Assembly (NCBI GenBank): GCA_016169945.1
Contig: JADLSH010000273.1
Coordinates: forward strand, 1,407,001-1,471,000
DNA: 64,000 nucleotides
Direction: 5' to 3'
Source: Trachythela sp. YZ-2020
Lineage: Eukaryota > Cnidaria > Anthozoa > Malacalcyonacea > Clavulariidae
Shown piece by piece: positions 50,820-62,148 of this stretch. The translations under genes were made by a program, and so were the position numbers. The notes below the pieces were generated by a model. The model was not told the DNA's origin and did not search any database. It saw nothing but the letters and a program-made list of their open reading frames with translations. The stretch's first letter is position 1, and the number at the start of each line of letters is the position of its first letter.

Positions 50820-51430
50820 TTTAACCCATTAGCTTGCAACGCACCCTACTTTAGTATTTTACTCTGTCTACCACCAGATGATTTTACTCGTCGGTCGGGC
50901 AGGGTACTGCCAGTTAATGGGTTAACAAAACTATCTGCCAGTGTCTCTCGTTAACCCATTAGCTTGCAATGCATCCAGATACACCCTACTTTAGTATTTT
51001 ACTCTGTCTAAACACAAGACAATTAATGTGAGTTTCTTTTTTCTTGTTGAAAAAACCTATGTACAGTAGGGTAGGTTGGTTTAATGTTTTTTTTCTTAAC
51101 TTAATGTTTATTTAATGTTCATAGAATCAGACCTCATGCCTTTTTAGTGCATGTTTACACAGGCAAAAGAAATTTCCTGTCAGATTGTTTCGAATTTCCT
51201 TCTTCGGGCAACTATATTTTCTGCACAGGGACAGGGGAAAAACTTTTCAGCATCATAAAACTATTCAAGTTTAGGGTTGGGATTTTGGCAGCCACAAGCA
51301 ACAGTAGGTAGGGTTGAGAAACCGGAAACCCTATTATGACTAATAACCCAATTTAGCTGGCACCTACCAATCTGGCATTCAACAGAGTATAATACTAAAG
51401 TAAGGGAAAAGGCAAGCTAAATTGGGTTCA
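50820..51430. repeat. Repeat with AACCCATTAGCTTGCAA ends
   Basis: AACCCATTAGCTTGCAA...CCCTACTTTAGTATTTTACT occurs at 50,822 and again at 50,953. An inverse form (ACAGAGTATAATACTAAAGT...GCAAGCTAAATTGGGTT) ends near 51,430. Confidence 0.55.
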
Positions 51431-52587
51431 TTAATTGCTAAATACTTTGTATTGTAAGACCTAAAATCAAAGTTGTGTTTTCAGCAACCCTACCAAACTG
51501 AATATTGGCCCACTGGTTTTCCCCTATATCTTTCAAGGCTCCAACTTCTTAATTCCTGACCACTGCTACTATTTATCTCTTAAAAAGGATTAGATATATT
51601 GCATGAGCTTGATATGAACAATTATCAGGGCCAAAGTTTGTGTTTTGTGCCAAAGCTATTAGTGTCATAAATATAGGCCTGCAAGAAAACAGCTTAAATC
51701 TCATGACTAAACGCCCTAATAAGCTCATTAAAATTGACCAATACAAATGCAGCTGGACTATAGGAAACCCAAACCAAGGCCAATAAGTTTGTGTGCATAA
51801 ACATGTCAATCAAGACGAAGAAATGTAATAATATATTTCTGTGTGCACATGCATGTATTCAATATTTATCAAAGGCGACTATGGACTGTGATATGCAATA
51901 CCTTATTAGCTCACTTTATAGCAGGGAATTCCAGGGATGCACTATTAAATGACGAGTTAAACAACTTACAGTAGCTCAGACTAATTTGCTGCCTTTGTGC
52001 TTGAAAATGGCACTATCACTCTATTGAATATTCTACAATTGTATGGCGAACTTTATTTCGAACAAATGCATATAGTCGATACAGTTCGAAGTTGTAATCG
52101 AGCGATACAGTTCGAAGGAAATAGCATATGTTTATAAGCATAATATGTAGTTTTGAAACTTGAAGCAAATAACTCGCGCAAATAATGATACAAAATTGGT
52201 TGAATATATTATGAATGATGCATATAAATACAATAGCGACATTGTTTATGCATTTGTGCATTATAGATCTGCGGACTAATAATACAATATCTGCGGACTT
52301 CACATGAATATGTATTAATAGATGCCTACCTGTCCATCTCACCAGCAGAAAAGAACCGATTAAGGACAATGTTGTCTTTCACATTTCGTTTTTTCGTTCT
52401 TCCAAGGATATTGCTGAAGTTCGTGTGAAGAGCTAACTAGCTAAGCAGAGAGTAAAGTGAACACCGCCGCATGGGTTTACTAAGGGTTTACCCTGTGTGG
52501 GAAGTGATTTTCATTGGCTAACAATTCGGTAACAGGAACCAATCAAATTATACCTTCTTAAGACTGCGACCTTTAATACTGCTCTGA
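51431..52587. other. Gene-free AT-rich stretch
   Basis: Only short ORFs without known motifs. A GATACAGTTCGAAG duplication occurs at 52,079 and 52,104. No RNA gene or clear repeat ends seen. Confidence 0.4.
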
Positions 52588-52639
52588 TACAGCTAATTGC
52601 ATTAAGGTTGTCCTCCGACAAAGCTAAAAGGTAAAAGGC

Positions 52640-55130
52640 AAGATAGTCTAGGACCTGTATAGTTGTTTGTATGCGTTTCATTTAGCACAGGCAATCTCAA
52701 CTGTTTTAGGGTAAAATGACCATGGCGGTCAACATGGCATATGTGCCAAAACCTGAATCCGGGACGAAAGTCCTGAAAATGACCCCGCCCTGAAACGGCA
52801 GTGCCGACATAGCTCTACCTTCCGAAAAGCAAAAGCGACAGCCTTTCTGAAGTACTTATAGTGTTTAGAAGGGTTGCTTTTAGGGGTGTTATTGGAAGGA
52901 AAAATTTGTCTAAGTACAATATTTTACAAGAAAATGACAATGCACCACCCCAGGCCAACTGCTAATTATGCATGAAATAACTCATATAACTGGCAGAGAT
53001 TAAATTTTCTCATTTCCTAAAAATTTTTATCATGGGATGAAAAACTATGCTTAATTTAATATAATTATTGTAGATTTCATAAGGATTGACATTGTTTTGT
53101 TTAAATATGATACATTTTATTTCACTTACCCCCCACCAAAACACGAGTTCAGCCATATTTTGCCGTCTTGTTTGCTTTTTATCGCCGAGTCTTGCAAGTA
53201 TCATCCAATTGTTGTACTTTTACATATTGATAGATGGCTAAAGAAGATTTCAACCAAGTTTCGTCAAGTTTTGAAGCAGTGCAGTGTATTTTATCTTCGA
53301 TGATGTGTCCTTCGATATTTCGTCAAGTATGCCGCCATTGCAAGCCTCGCAGCTTCTCTGCCCGATAAATGCCACTTCTTCGTCTTCATATGTATTTAGA
53401 TTACAGTATCCAAGAGTGCTTCATTGTAGAATAGTCCCAATTGAAAAATTGAAAACATTAGTTGCACTTGAAAGGCAAAAACCTCCCATAACACATTTAG
53501 GACCAGAATCAAGAACACAAGTTTAAAAATAATTTGAAAGTCACGCGCAATCTTCGCGAAAACTCCTCGTGGGCACAGAATAGATAATAGACCAGAAGTC
53601 TCACTGTACACCTTTCCCTAACATTTTCGTGTCCGCGATTTTCGCCTTGTGGATCACGAATTGCGCACGCTAGATGACGTGTGTGACACTTGCTGCGAAC
53701 ATCACGTCAGCGTCAATACACGCGTCATCACGTCAATACACGTAAATACACGTCAATTTCCAGTGTATTGCTATGGGGAACAATAGTGTGGCATTGCTAT
53801 GGGAACAGCTAGTGATGGCAGTTGATGGCGTATTGCTCGCGTTTGATGGCGTCGTGATTACACTTGCTGGCTCGCGCCTGCGCATGAAAAATCTCGGACA
53901 TAATTTTGGCACAGTGAGACTTCTGGTCTATTATCTATTCTGTGTCGTGGGCTACTTAACAGGGGGGGGGATATTTTCACGAAACGTTTGTTCGCCACCA
54001 CAGAACCCAAGTAAATATATTATATTTATTGTATTTTTATGATTTATGATAAAAACAATAGAAAATACGGCAAAAAATTATTGTTTTTATCATAAATCAT
54101 AAAAATACAATAAATATAATATATTTACTTGGGTTCTGTGGTGGCAAACAAACGTTTTGTGAAAATATTCCCCCCCCCTGTTAAGTAGCTCACGAGGAGT
54201 TTTCGCGAAGATTGCGCGTGACTTTCAAATTATTTTTAAACTTGTGTTCTTGATTCTGGTCCTAAATGTGTTATGGGAGGTTTTTGCCTTTCAAGTGCAA
54301 CTAATGTTTTCAATTTTTCAATTGGGATTATTCTACAATGAAGCACTCTTGGATACTGTAATCTAAATACATATGAAGACGAAGAAGTGGCATTTATCGG
54401 GCAGAGAAGCTGCGAGGCTTGCAATGGCGGCATATTTGACGAAATATCGAAGGACACAACATCGAAGATAAAATACACTGCACTGCTTCAAAACTTGACG
54501 AAACTTGGTTGAAATCTTCTTTAGCCATCTATCAATATGTAAAAGTACAACAATTGGATGATACTTGCAAGACTCGGCGATAAAAAGCAAACAAGACGGC
54601 AAAATATGGCTGAAATCGTGTTTTGGTGGGGGGTAAGTGAAATAAAATGTATCATATTTAAACAAAACAATGTCAATCCTTATGAAATCTACAATAATTA
54701 TATTAAATTAAGCATAGTTTTTCATCCCATGATAAAAATTTTTAGGAAATAAGAAAATTTAAACTCTGCCAGGTATATGAGTTATTTCATGCATAATTAG
54801 CAGTTGACCTGGGGTGGTGCATGGTCATTTTCTTGTAAAATATTATACTTAGACAAATTTTTCCTTCCAATAACACCCCTAAAAGCAACCCTTCTAAACA
54901 CTATAAGCACTTCAGAAAGGCTGTCGCTTTTGCTTTTTGGAAGGTAGAGCTATGTCGGCACTGCCGTTTCAGGGCGGGGTCATTTTCAGGACTTTCGTCC
55001 CGGATTCAGGTTTTGGCACATATGCCATGTTGACCGCCATGGTCATTTTACCCTAAAACAGTTGAGATTGCCTGTGCTAAATGAAATGCATACAAACTCC
55101 TATACAGGTCCTAGACTAAGAGCGAAAAGA
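52640..55130. repeat. Large palindrome, arms about 1.05 kb
   Basis: The left arm 52,640-54,050 (less a 373-bp insertion) and right arm 54,066-55,130 are near-identical inverse copies, for example TGACCATGGCGGTCAACATG at 52,718 and its inverse at 55,020. The centre (AAACAATA...TATTGTTTT) lies near 54,060. Both arms give the same pairs of short ORFs (MFKYDTFYFTYPPPKH; MILARLGDKKQTRRQ). Confidence 0.95.
53573..53945. mobile_element. MITE present in only one palindrome arm
   Basis: The ends CACAGAATAGATAATAGACC and GGTCTATTATCTATTCTGTG are inverted over 34 bases. They are flanked by CGTGG(G) on both sides, whereas the right arm (54,190-54,205) has a single uninterrupted CTCGTGAG-type site. Contains ACGTCAATACACG repeats. 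Confidence 0.9.
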
Positions 55131-55654
55131 ACGATGGGAGCGACTAGTTTGAATTAATAAACTGCGTGTGAATAAATACCTATTTTCCCGTTTAAACCAA
55201 TTTTCTTTGTCGTCGAGTTTAACCGATATGACTAAACTGCATGTGGAAAAACGTTAGTTGTTGTTTTTCGAAAAGCAGTTCATGGAGTTTGCCAGCGATT
55301 GCATTTGAAGTATTCTAAGTAATACCTCCAAGAACATCAGGCAGTTTTTGTTTACAAATAACTTGCAGATAGTTGTGAAATAGAACGCAGGCAAAAAGCA
55401 ACGAATTTTCTCCCCGGGGACCTCAAATATGCTGGAGCCCGCCAGTTGTTGAAATGTCGAATAATTAAGTGATCTCTGCGTAGCTGTGCTATCACGATAG
55501 TGTTAAACTCTAAAGCAGTGTTTTGTACAAAAATGGATGAGGAGGATACTGTAAATATTATGCTTAAAGTTGTTCGCCAAGGCAATAAGGATCAAAACGA
55601 TAGTTATACTAAGCAAGATGTCCCGTACCGTATAATGTTGCTCTCGTATAATAT

Positions 55655-55742
55655 ATACTTGGTCTCGTATAGATCTCCTCAATATCGATTCCCACTATTT
55701 CAATTAGGGAAATAGCTCTCCATCGCAAATCGTGACTGTACG
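55655..55742 (-). pseudogene. Transposase N-terminal remnant
   Basis: MPRAYSHDLRWRAISLIEIV resembles the start (MPRAYSxDLRWRxI, first helix of an HTH) of transposases in the IS630/Tc1-mariner group. Reading continues GIDIEEIYTRP and loses similarity. It is probably what remains of the autonomous parent of element c. Confidence 0.55.
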
Positions 55743-56182
55743 CACGAGGCATTTTTAACACAAAACGTAACAGTCTGCAATTCGTAAGAGGTATTTTACT
55801 TGTTTTCAAGGGACAATTATGCTATAGCGGCCACGCTGGGACGAAACTTTAAATCATAGTCTTGTTCTGCCGTTTGGCATGCAGATTGAATAATTATGAG
55901 GGAATTTTCATAATAACAATATATTCATTAGCGTTCTCAAGGGCCTCAAACTAGGCTTGCTGCATGGTCAAGCTTTTTTCCGTGTGAATATGCGAGATTA
56001 ATATTTAATACATAAACCCATCGAACTTTTCGCGCTTGGCTTTTACCTTTTAGCTTTGTCGGAAGACAACCTTAATGCAATTAGCTGTATATTAAAGTCT
56101 ACAACCTTTATAGCCTGCGTACTGCATGTACCTGGCAGTGAGCTCTATATATATGGAGCTCACTGGTACCTGGTGGTTTAAA

Positions 56183-56560
56183 GCAGTGAGCTCTATATAT
56201 ATCTGGAGTAAGAACTTCTAATGTTCGGCCAATAGGCCAAGTGAAGCCAAGATGGCGGCAATTGACGTCCAAACTCATGAAGGTCATAAACAGTTTTCAT
56301 ACCATTTTTTCCTGCTAATTCCAGTTGTTTCTAACAGATCGCATCGCTAATCAAGTTATTAGTTCATAAAATCATGATGTTATTGTTTAAATCGGAGTAA
56401 AAACACGAAATTTCGGCACACTCCTTGCCGGCTTGTGCAAACCGCGCGGTCGAAAACAATAGAAAGGGATTGGCACTGGACGTCAATTTCCGCCATCTTT
56501 GGCTTCACTTTTTGGACATAAGTTCTCACTCCAGATATATATATATATAGAGCTCACTAG
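56183..56560. mobile_element. Fold-back element, GTGAGCTCTATATATATCTG ends
   Basis: Arms of about 90 bases (GTGAGCTCTATATATATCTG, AGTGAAGCCAAGATGGCGGC, AATTGACGTCCA) recur inverted at 56,465-56,560. A solo partial copy, GTGAGCTCTATATATATGGA, is at 56,137. Confidence 0.8.
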
Positions 56561-56834
56561 TTTAAAGGTGTTGGGGAGTTGAGATTTTGAGGCGCGGGCA
56601 AGCAAAAATTAAGGCGTTGAAGTCTGCATTTTCACCTTGTAGTAAATTCATCTATTTTATATAATATTACTTCAAATTCAAATTTTGTAAATAAATTAAT
56701 ACTGTGTCACAATTTCTGTATTTCATAGTTTTGTCGTAATGTTTTGCAAAATATCCCTAATAATAAATTGAATACTATAATAATTAATATAATAATATAA
56801 TATACACTGTTCAGTAGCGAAGCCAGCCTGACAA

Positions 56835-56941
56835 TTTGGTCATGCTATGCAAATTTTAAATCATTATCATTATTCATTTCTTTAGAAATTGATTGTTTTC
56901 ACAGTCTATGAACACGGAAATATTTGCATAGCATGACCAAA
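56835..56941. repeat. Hairpin with perfect 20-bp arms
   Basis: TTTGGTCATGCTATGCAAAT at 56,835-56,854 and its exact inverse at 56,922-56,941; loop 67 bases. Confidence 0.85.
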
Positions 56942-57276
56942 GTGAAAGATTCTCCAAATTTTACCGAGATACAACCATGATAGATCAGTGCCAGTGGTCA
57001 AGACATGCATTGCGCTGGATCACACGGTTACAGCTTTAGGCTGACGAGTGATGGAATAAGGTATCAGCTTACCGAAACCCTGCCGCATGTTAAATAAATG
57101 GCCAAAGATATTAAAACTTAGTTGAAGTTTGACTGTTATTAAGTTCACTGAAAAAATAATGAATAATGATTAAGAAAAATTTCCTCACGTAAATTAATTT
57201 TTCAGATTTACGGTAAGTTGAGACCTCACTTCCATCGGCCTTATATGCATTTCTAGTATAAACTGTACTTAATTAA

Positions 57277-57432
57277 GTAGAGTAGAGTAGTGTGGTGTGG
57301 TGTGGTGTGGTGTGGTGTGGTGTGGTGTGGGGCGGTGCGGTGCGGTGCGGTGCGGTGCGGTGCGGTGCGGTGCGGCGTAGTGTAGTGTATGGTAGCGTAG
57401 CGTAGTGTAGTGTAGTGTGGTGTAGTGTGAAA
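57277..57432. repeat. GTGTG/GTGCG pentanucleotide microsatellite
   Basis: (GGTGT)n passes into (GGTGC)n and then (AGTGT)n/(AGCGT)n, a directional gradient of point variants spread along the array. Confidence 0.93.
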
Positions 57433-57654
57433 TATTTTCATAAAAAACGTCCCAACGTTATTAGAAATTTGGTTTTGGTTGTTGGTACTCGTACCAATAT
57501 TCTGTACTATGAGCAGATGGTGGTCAACTTGAAATGTTGTCATTTACAGGAGCAAGCAAATTGATCTCTCTCCTATATATATTTGCCGCCAATACAAGAC
57601 AAGAAATTTTAACATATTTTTCTCACTCTGATAACTGCTGGTTTACCACCCTCT

Positions 57655-57745
57655 GCCGTAGCCTCCGCAGGCATCTCATGATATTTCGTGCCTTGGTGAA
57701 ATTCTGCCCTCCCATCTAAGGCGATGCCTGCGGAGGCGCGGCTAC
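57655..57745. repeat. Short inverted repeat GTAGCCTCCGCAGGCATC
   Basis: GTAGCCTCCGCAGGCATC at 57,657 pairs with GATGCCTGCGGAGGCGCGGC at 57,722. Confidence 0.65.
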
Positions 57746-57749
57746 TGCA

Positions 57750-58490
57750 TGATACCAAGAGCTTTTTCCAACAAAAGCATAATTTAACAAGCATACCTCA
57801 AGAATAGCTGTGTAACAAACCTATTTTAACAAAAAAACGACTTGTGCATGGGTCACCGGAAAGATGTCTTTTATACTGACAGTTAAGCATGAAGGCTTAA
57901 ATGAATCATTAAACTATTGTAATAGTTAAATACGGAACAAAATTAATCGTACACATTAATTAATGCATCAAAATGAACTTTTATTTCCAGTTTCTAAAAT
58001 TTAGCAATAGTTAGTCCTTTAAGGAACACTTACTACGGTACTTGCCGTCTACGTGCAAAACTACAATCTACAGTTTTATAACTTCATCAAAACTACAATC
58101 TACAGTTTTACTTCATCAGAGTCCGTGTTACCATTACCGGGAAATAGTATGTCTTCGTTGTTTACGGAATACGTCTTGGACAAGCTGGATTTAAGGAGGG
58201 AAAGAAGTTTATTCAATTATACTGAAAAATAAACATATTTCAACCAAATAACAATTAGAATGGAATATAATACTTTGAAGCCGAAACGAGAGTTCATCAA
58301 CATACTCATATACCCACAAAATCATTGAATTTTTCAAGTCTTAAGACTTATCAAAACTTTTCTAGTCTTAGAACTGGATCAATCAAAGTATAATTGACCG
58401 GTCACCAGGGTTCAAGTTTGACAAGTATCATCATAAGATAAAAAAACAACAAAAAACATGGAGAGCAAATTTTTTCCTGGATTATTAACG
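57750..58490. other. Gene-free stretch 3' of the tectonin gene
   Basis: Contains a direct duplication ACTACAATCTACAGTTTTA (58,060 and 58,091). Otherwise AT-rich with no ORF above 60 codons of interest. It likely holds the 3'UTR of the minus-strand lectin gene. Confidence 0.4.
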
Positions 58491-58494
58491 AGTA

Positions 58495-59237
58495 TCAGAT
58501 AATCTTACACCTACCATCAGATTGATGTACTTGACCACTAACCAACAGGTACTGTCCATTCAGGCCAGTGGTGATGTGAGAGCTATTCTCTTGAGTCTTT
58601 TGCCAACCAGTACCCAAGGGGCGTAACTCGGAGATACCAGTACGACGTAAAACTTTTCCGGCAGAGTTAATGCCATAGACATCACCAGCTGCACCCACTT
58701 CGATCTGCTTGAGACTTCCAAATATGTTGATCCATTTTGTACCAGCGCAATCTTCCTTGGTTATCCCAGAGCGATACCATATGTTGTCGCGGCTGTTCAC
58801 ACCCCAACAACCAAGAACACCGCAGCTGACATATTTCAGCCTACCATAGCTGGTGACTTGCTTCCAACCAGTACCAAAGGGTTTACCATACTCGATCCCT
58901 GTACGACAGGTGATTTGATTATGAACATTCACACCATACACTATACCACTTGGTCCGGAATCGATTTGTTTCAATTTTCCAGGTATTTTTTGCCAAGATT
59001 TTCCAGAGGGGGTGCTTCCAGTCACACCGATCCTATAGTATATGTCGTCATCTCTGTTCACTCCCCAAATTCCTGCTTCGCCTGCTGACACATGTTTAAG
59101 GGCTCCTGTAATTCGTTGCCAACATGACTTGTCGTTTTCCAAACGAAATATAGCATCATGTTGATTCACACCCCATACTGCAGATGTCAACCCGTGGTCA
59201 ATTTGCTTCAGATGTCCAGGGATAATGGGCATATCAC
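58495..59237 (-). CDS. Tectonin beta-propeller lectin, main exon (gene T1)
   Basis: A single exon of about 247 codons, stop at 58,495, acceptor TTTAATTTAAG just upstream. It enters with two bases completing a codon (phase-1 intron). It encodes five and a half tectonin repeats of 40-45 residues, each with LKxIxxGxxGxxWGVNxxDxIxxRxGIT...GxxWxxIpG. Examples: VWGVNQHDAIFRL, IWGVNRDDDIYYRIGV, VYGVNVHNQITCRTGI, CWGVNSRDNIWYRSGI, VYGINSAGKVLRRTGI. It resembles fish-egg lectin and tachylectin-1-type proteins, which are secreted, bind bacterial surface glycans and act in innate defence. Cys pairs occur in blades 3-4. A signal-peptide exon was not found; the microsatellite lies in the preceding intron. 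Confidence 0.93.
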
Positions 59238-59277
59238 CTTAAATTAAAGCTTTTGTTGTCAGTGCTGTTGATGAAGA

Positions 59278-59838
<561 letters not shown>

Positions 59839-60110
59839 GTTTTGTTTAGCTTCTTTTTTGCCACTTTAAGATGGAGAAAAGAACGTTATATAAAGAAAAA
59901 AACGGCTTATGACCCATATATATAATGTAAGTCACCGAAGGATGTCATCCTGCAAGACAATAAAAGTCAGTATTGTGGTTTCTGAAAATTACTCGTAAAT
60001 ATGTATTTTTACACCCAAGACGAATTCAAATGTAAAGTTGCCTAAATTAACGGACTTTTTTACCGCTTTCCCTATCTACTTCTCGCTCGTACTATGTATA
60101 TAATATACCG

Positions 60111-60362
60111 TTATGTGAAAAACACATCTTTAGTCAGAAGATCCGGCAGCACATATAATGTTTTGAACTCACCGCCATAATAGTAAATAGCACCACGAGA
60201 GTCCAATGCGACTATCTGAGAATATCCTGCGGAAATATGCATAAGTGGACGGCTTGGGTTGTTTCTCCATTTAGTTCCTGTTGGGCGGGAGGATGAAACA
60301 CCTTCTCGAACAAAAAGTTTCTTGCCATTGTTGATTCCATAAACTTTTCCCTCCTTGTCCAC
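60111..60362 (-). CDS. Tectonin lectin gene T2, last exon
   Basis: Acceptor GCATTGTTTCAG, phase 0, 83 codons to TAA. VDKEGKVYGINNGKKLFVRE, SRPTGTKWRNN and SAGYSQIVALDSRGAIYYYG form the last blade and a terminal half blade. It aligns with the last 75 residues of T1 (VYGINSAGKVLRRTGISELR...). Confidence 0.9.
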   Translation of the reverse strand: MDKEGKVYGINNGKKLFVREGVSSSRPTGTKWRNNPSRPLMHISAGYSQIVALDSRGAIYYYGGEFKTLYVLPDLLTKDVFFT

Positions 60363-61066
60363 CTGAAACAATGCATACAGTCACATATTTTCGAAAGTGC
60401 TTATTTCTGTATAGTGCGTTGTGTAGTTTCAGAGCAAATGATTTCAATTCATTTTACCATAATGTCTAATATGGGGAACGATCACTCTATCCACAAAGTC
60501 AAAAGCTTAAAAAGTATACAAAATGTCCCAAGAGCTGATCCGTTCTCATTCTTATTCCAGCTAAATATATAAGAAACCATAAACTTGTAAATCGCTACAT
60601 GAAGCCTGAAGGTCGTTATTCAGAACACTAAAACTCAAAGTCAAAGATTTAAATAAAATATTCAAACTGCCTAAAAGCTGATCTGTTCTCATTCCTATTA
60701 GCTATTACAGCTAAATAAATAAGAAACCATGAACTTGTACATCTCTACATGAAGCCTGAAGGTTTCAAGAAATTTAAACTGACAGTATCTATTAGGGGTT
60801 TTCAAAACTCAAGGCACAGGAAAGTCAAGGTACGGGGTCCAGCATCGCATTGGCCATTGTACATTTTGTGCAAAATTCAAGCTTGCTATTACATGCAGGT
60901 CATATTACCTAGCCTGTGTAATTAATTGTAACCATAATTGTAATTGTAACCACATTAAAAACAAAAATAGTATGTATCTGCTACAGAACCATGTGTTTAG
61001 AGGAATCCAACAAATGAATTTTAATGGTGTACAACACCATGCAGCTGTATTGTCGTATATAGTTAC
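60363..61066 (-). other. Intron of tectonin gene T2
   Basis: Bounded by GTAACT (minus) at 61,066 and TTTCAG at 60,363. Contains a direct duplication of about 110 bases (AGCTGATC.GTTCTCATTC.TATT... AGAAACCAT.AACTTGTA) at 60,531-60,625 and 60,675-60,765. Confidence 0.75.
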
Positions 61067-61341
61067 CTCTAGCTTGGTCAAGGCACCTGGTATTTTAACC
61101 CACTTGTTTCCAGCACAATTTTTGGGATTCACCCCGTAACGAAACCGAATTTGATCAGCAATGTTCACACCCCAGCAACCATAAACACCACAGCTTACAT
61201 ACTTCAGAGCTCCTGGTACTCGCACCCAGCCTGTACCTTTGGGTTTGCTTAAAGTGATTCCTTGGCGGCAATAAATTGCATGTTGATGGTTTACACCATA
61301 GACAATTCCGGAAGGTCCTGAATCAATTTGGATCAACTTGC
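61067..61341 (-). CDS. Tectonin lectin gene T2, internal exon
   Basis: Acceptor ATATTGACAG (enters with two bases), donor GAG|GTAACT. It encodes two blades: KLIQIDSGPSGIVYGVNHQH, YCRQGITLSKPKGTGW, LKYVSCGVYGCWGVNIADQI and CAGNKWVKIPGALTKLE. It splices in phase 0 to 60,362 (intron 704 bp), giving an uninterrupted blade. The SGPSGIVYGVN and YVSCGVxGCWGVN blocks are shared with T1, so these are tandem paralogues. The exons for the first two blades are not in the window. Confidence 0.92.
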
Positions 61342-61916
61342 CTGTCAATATGTATACAAATCATGAATGTTTTAGTTTATTGTGAAAATATTCTTACCAT
61401 TGCACGAATGAAAGCTTTATTGACTTACTGTTTTATATTACTCTAACATAAATCATTGTTATTGAATGATTTATTGAGTTAATTGTAAATTAAATCCATA
61501 GTCAAAACCATGGTCAAAACAGTCCAACAAACAAGATTGATAGAAGTATATACTACAAAATCCAACATGGAACGCTCCATTGCAACCTCTATATCTCTTA
61601 TATTGGCTTATCTTATCTAAACCAATATTCATTCTCGCAAACGCACACTCGTGATAAAGCAAGTTACATACAACATAATACAACAGCAATGGCTGGCAGA
61701 TGCGGTTTACCACGCAACAAATCATTCAGTAAGTTTTTCTTATCATATTCTATTTCAGTTTATTTTAGTATATTTTATTTTATTTTTGCATTATGTTCCC
61801 GCATTATTCTGTTCCATAAAATCATGTACTTTTCAACCACACCCTTCTTTGTTTTATTGTTCCTTATCTTCTCGCTTTTTTAACAATACCAAAACATCAA
61901 CTCCCAACCCTAAAGT

Positions 61917-61956
61917 CCCTCCTGATGAAGATCAAACGATCGAAACGCGTCGAGGG
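61917..61956 (+). ncRNA. Hammerhead-ribozyme-like motif (copy 2)
   Basis: CCCTC, CTGATGA, AGATCAAACGATC, GAAA, CGCGT, C, GAGGG. Stem I is CCCTC/GAGGG, stem II GATC/GATC with loop AAAC, helix III is the self-complementary ACGCGT without loop, and H17 = C is the canonical cleavage base. It differs from copy 1 only in the stem II loop and H17, so pairing is kept. An extra A precedes stem II. Confidence 0.7.
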
Positions 61957-62148
61957 CCAAAGCGTTAAAACACAATACCACACGACTATTTCCCTTTTCT
62001 AATCTACCCACCATCAGCTAACATATCTCACAAGCATGGTCGACTCAAGACTCTGTGAGATGTATGAAATAGCTCAATGCCATCACAGCATCTTCCACTC
62101 TCTCTCTCTCTCTCTAGTACATATATATTCTGTTTTATTGTTTTTATA

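Larger units (their letters stand above)
52590..56087. mobile_element. TA-flanked TIR element (copy c) containing a 2.4-kb palindrome
   Basis: The ends CAGCTAATTGCATTAAGGTT and AACCTTAATGCAATTAGCTG pair for about 50 bases including TCCGACAAAGCTAAAAGG, each flanked by TA. Ends resemble copies a and b. It holds a palindrome (52,640-55,130) and a transposase start (about 55,655-55,742, minus). Confidence 0.8.

Noticed and set aside
53010..54752. Paired ORFs (MFKYDTFYFTYPPP..., MILARLGDKKQTRR...) as conserved duplicate genes
   Set aside because: They are identical only because the palindrome arms are; there is no known motif, and the opposite strand is equally open.
57253..57543. Minus-strand ORF rich in His/Thr/Pro
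   Set aside because: Translation of the GTGTG pentanucleotide repeat.
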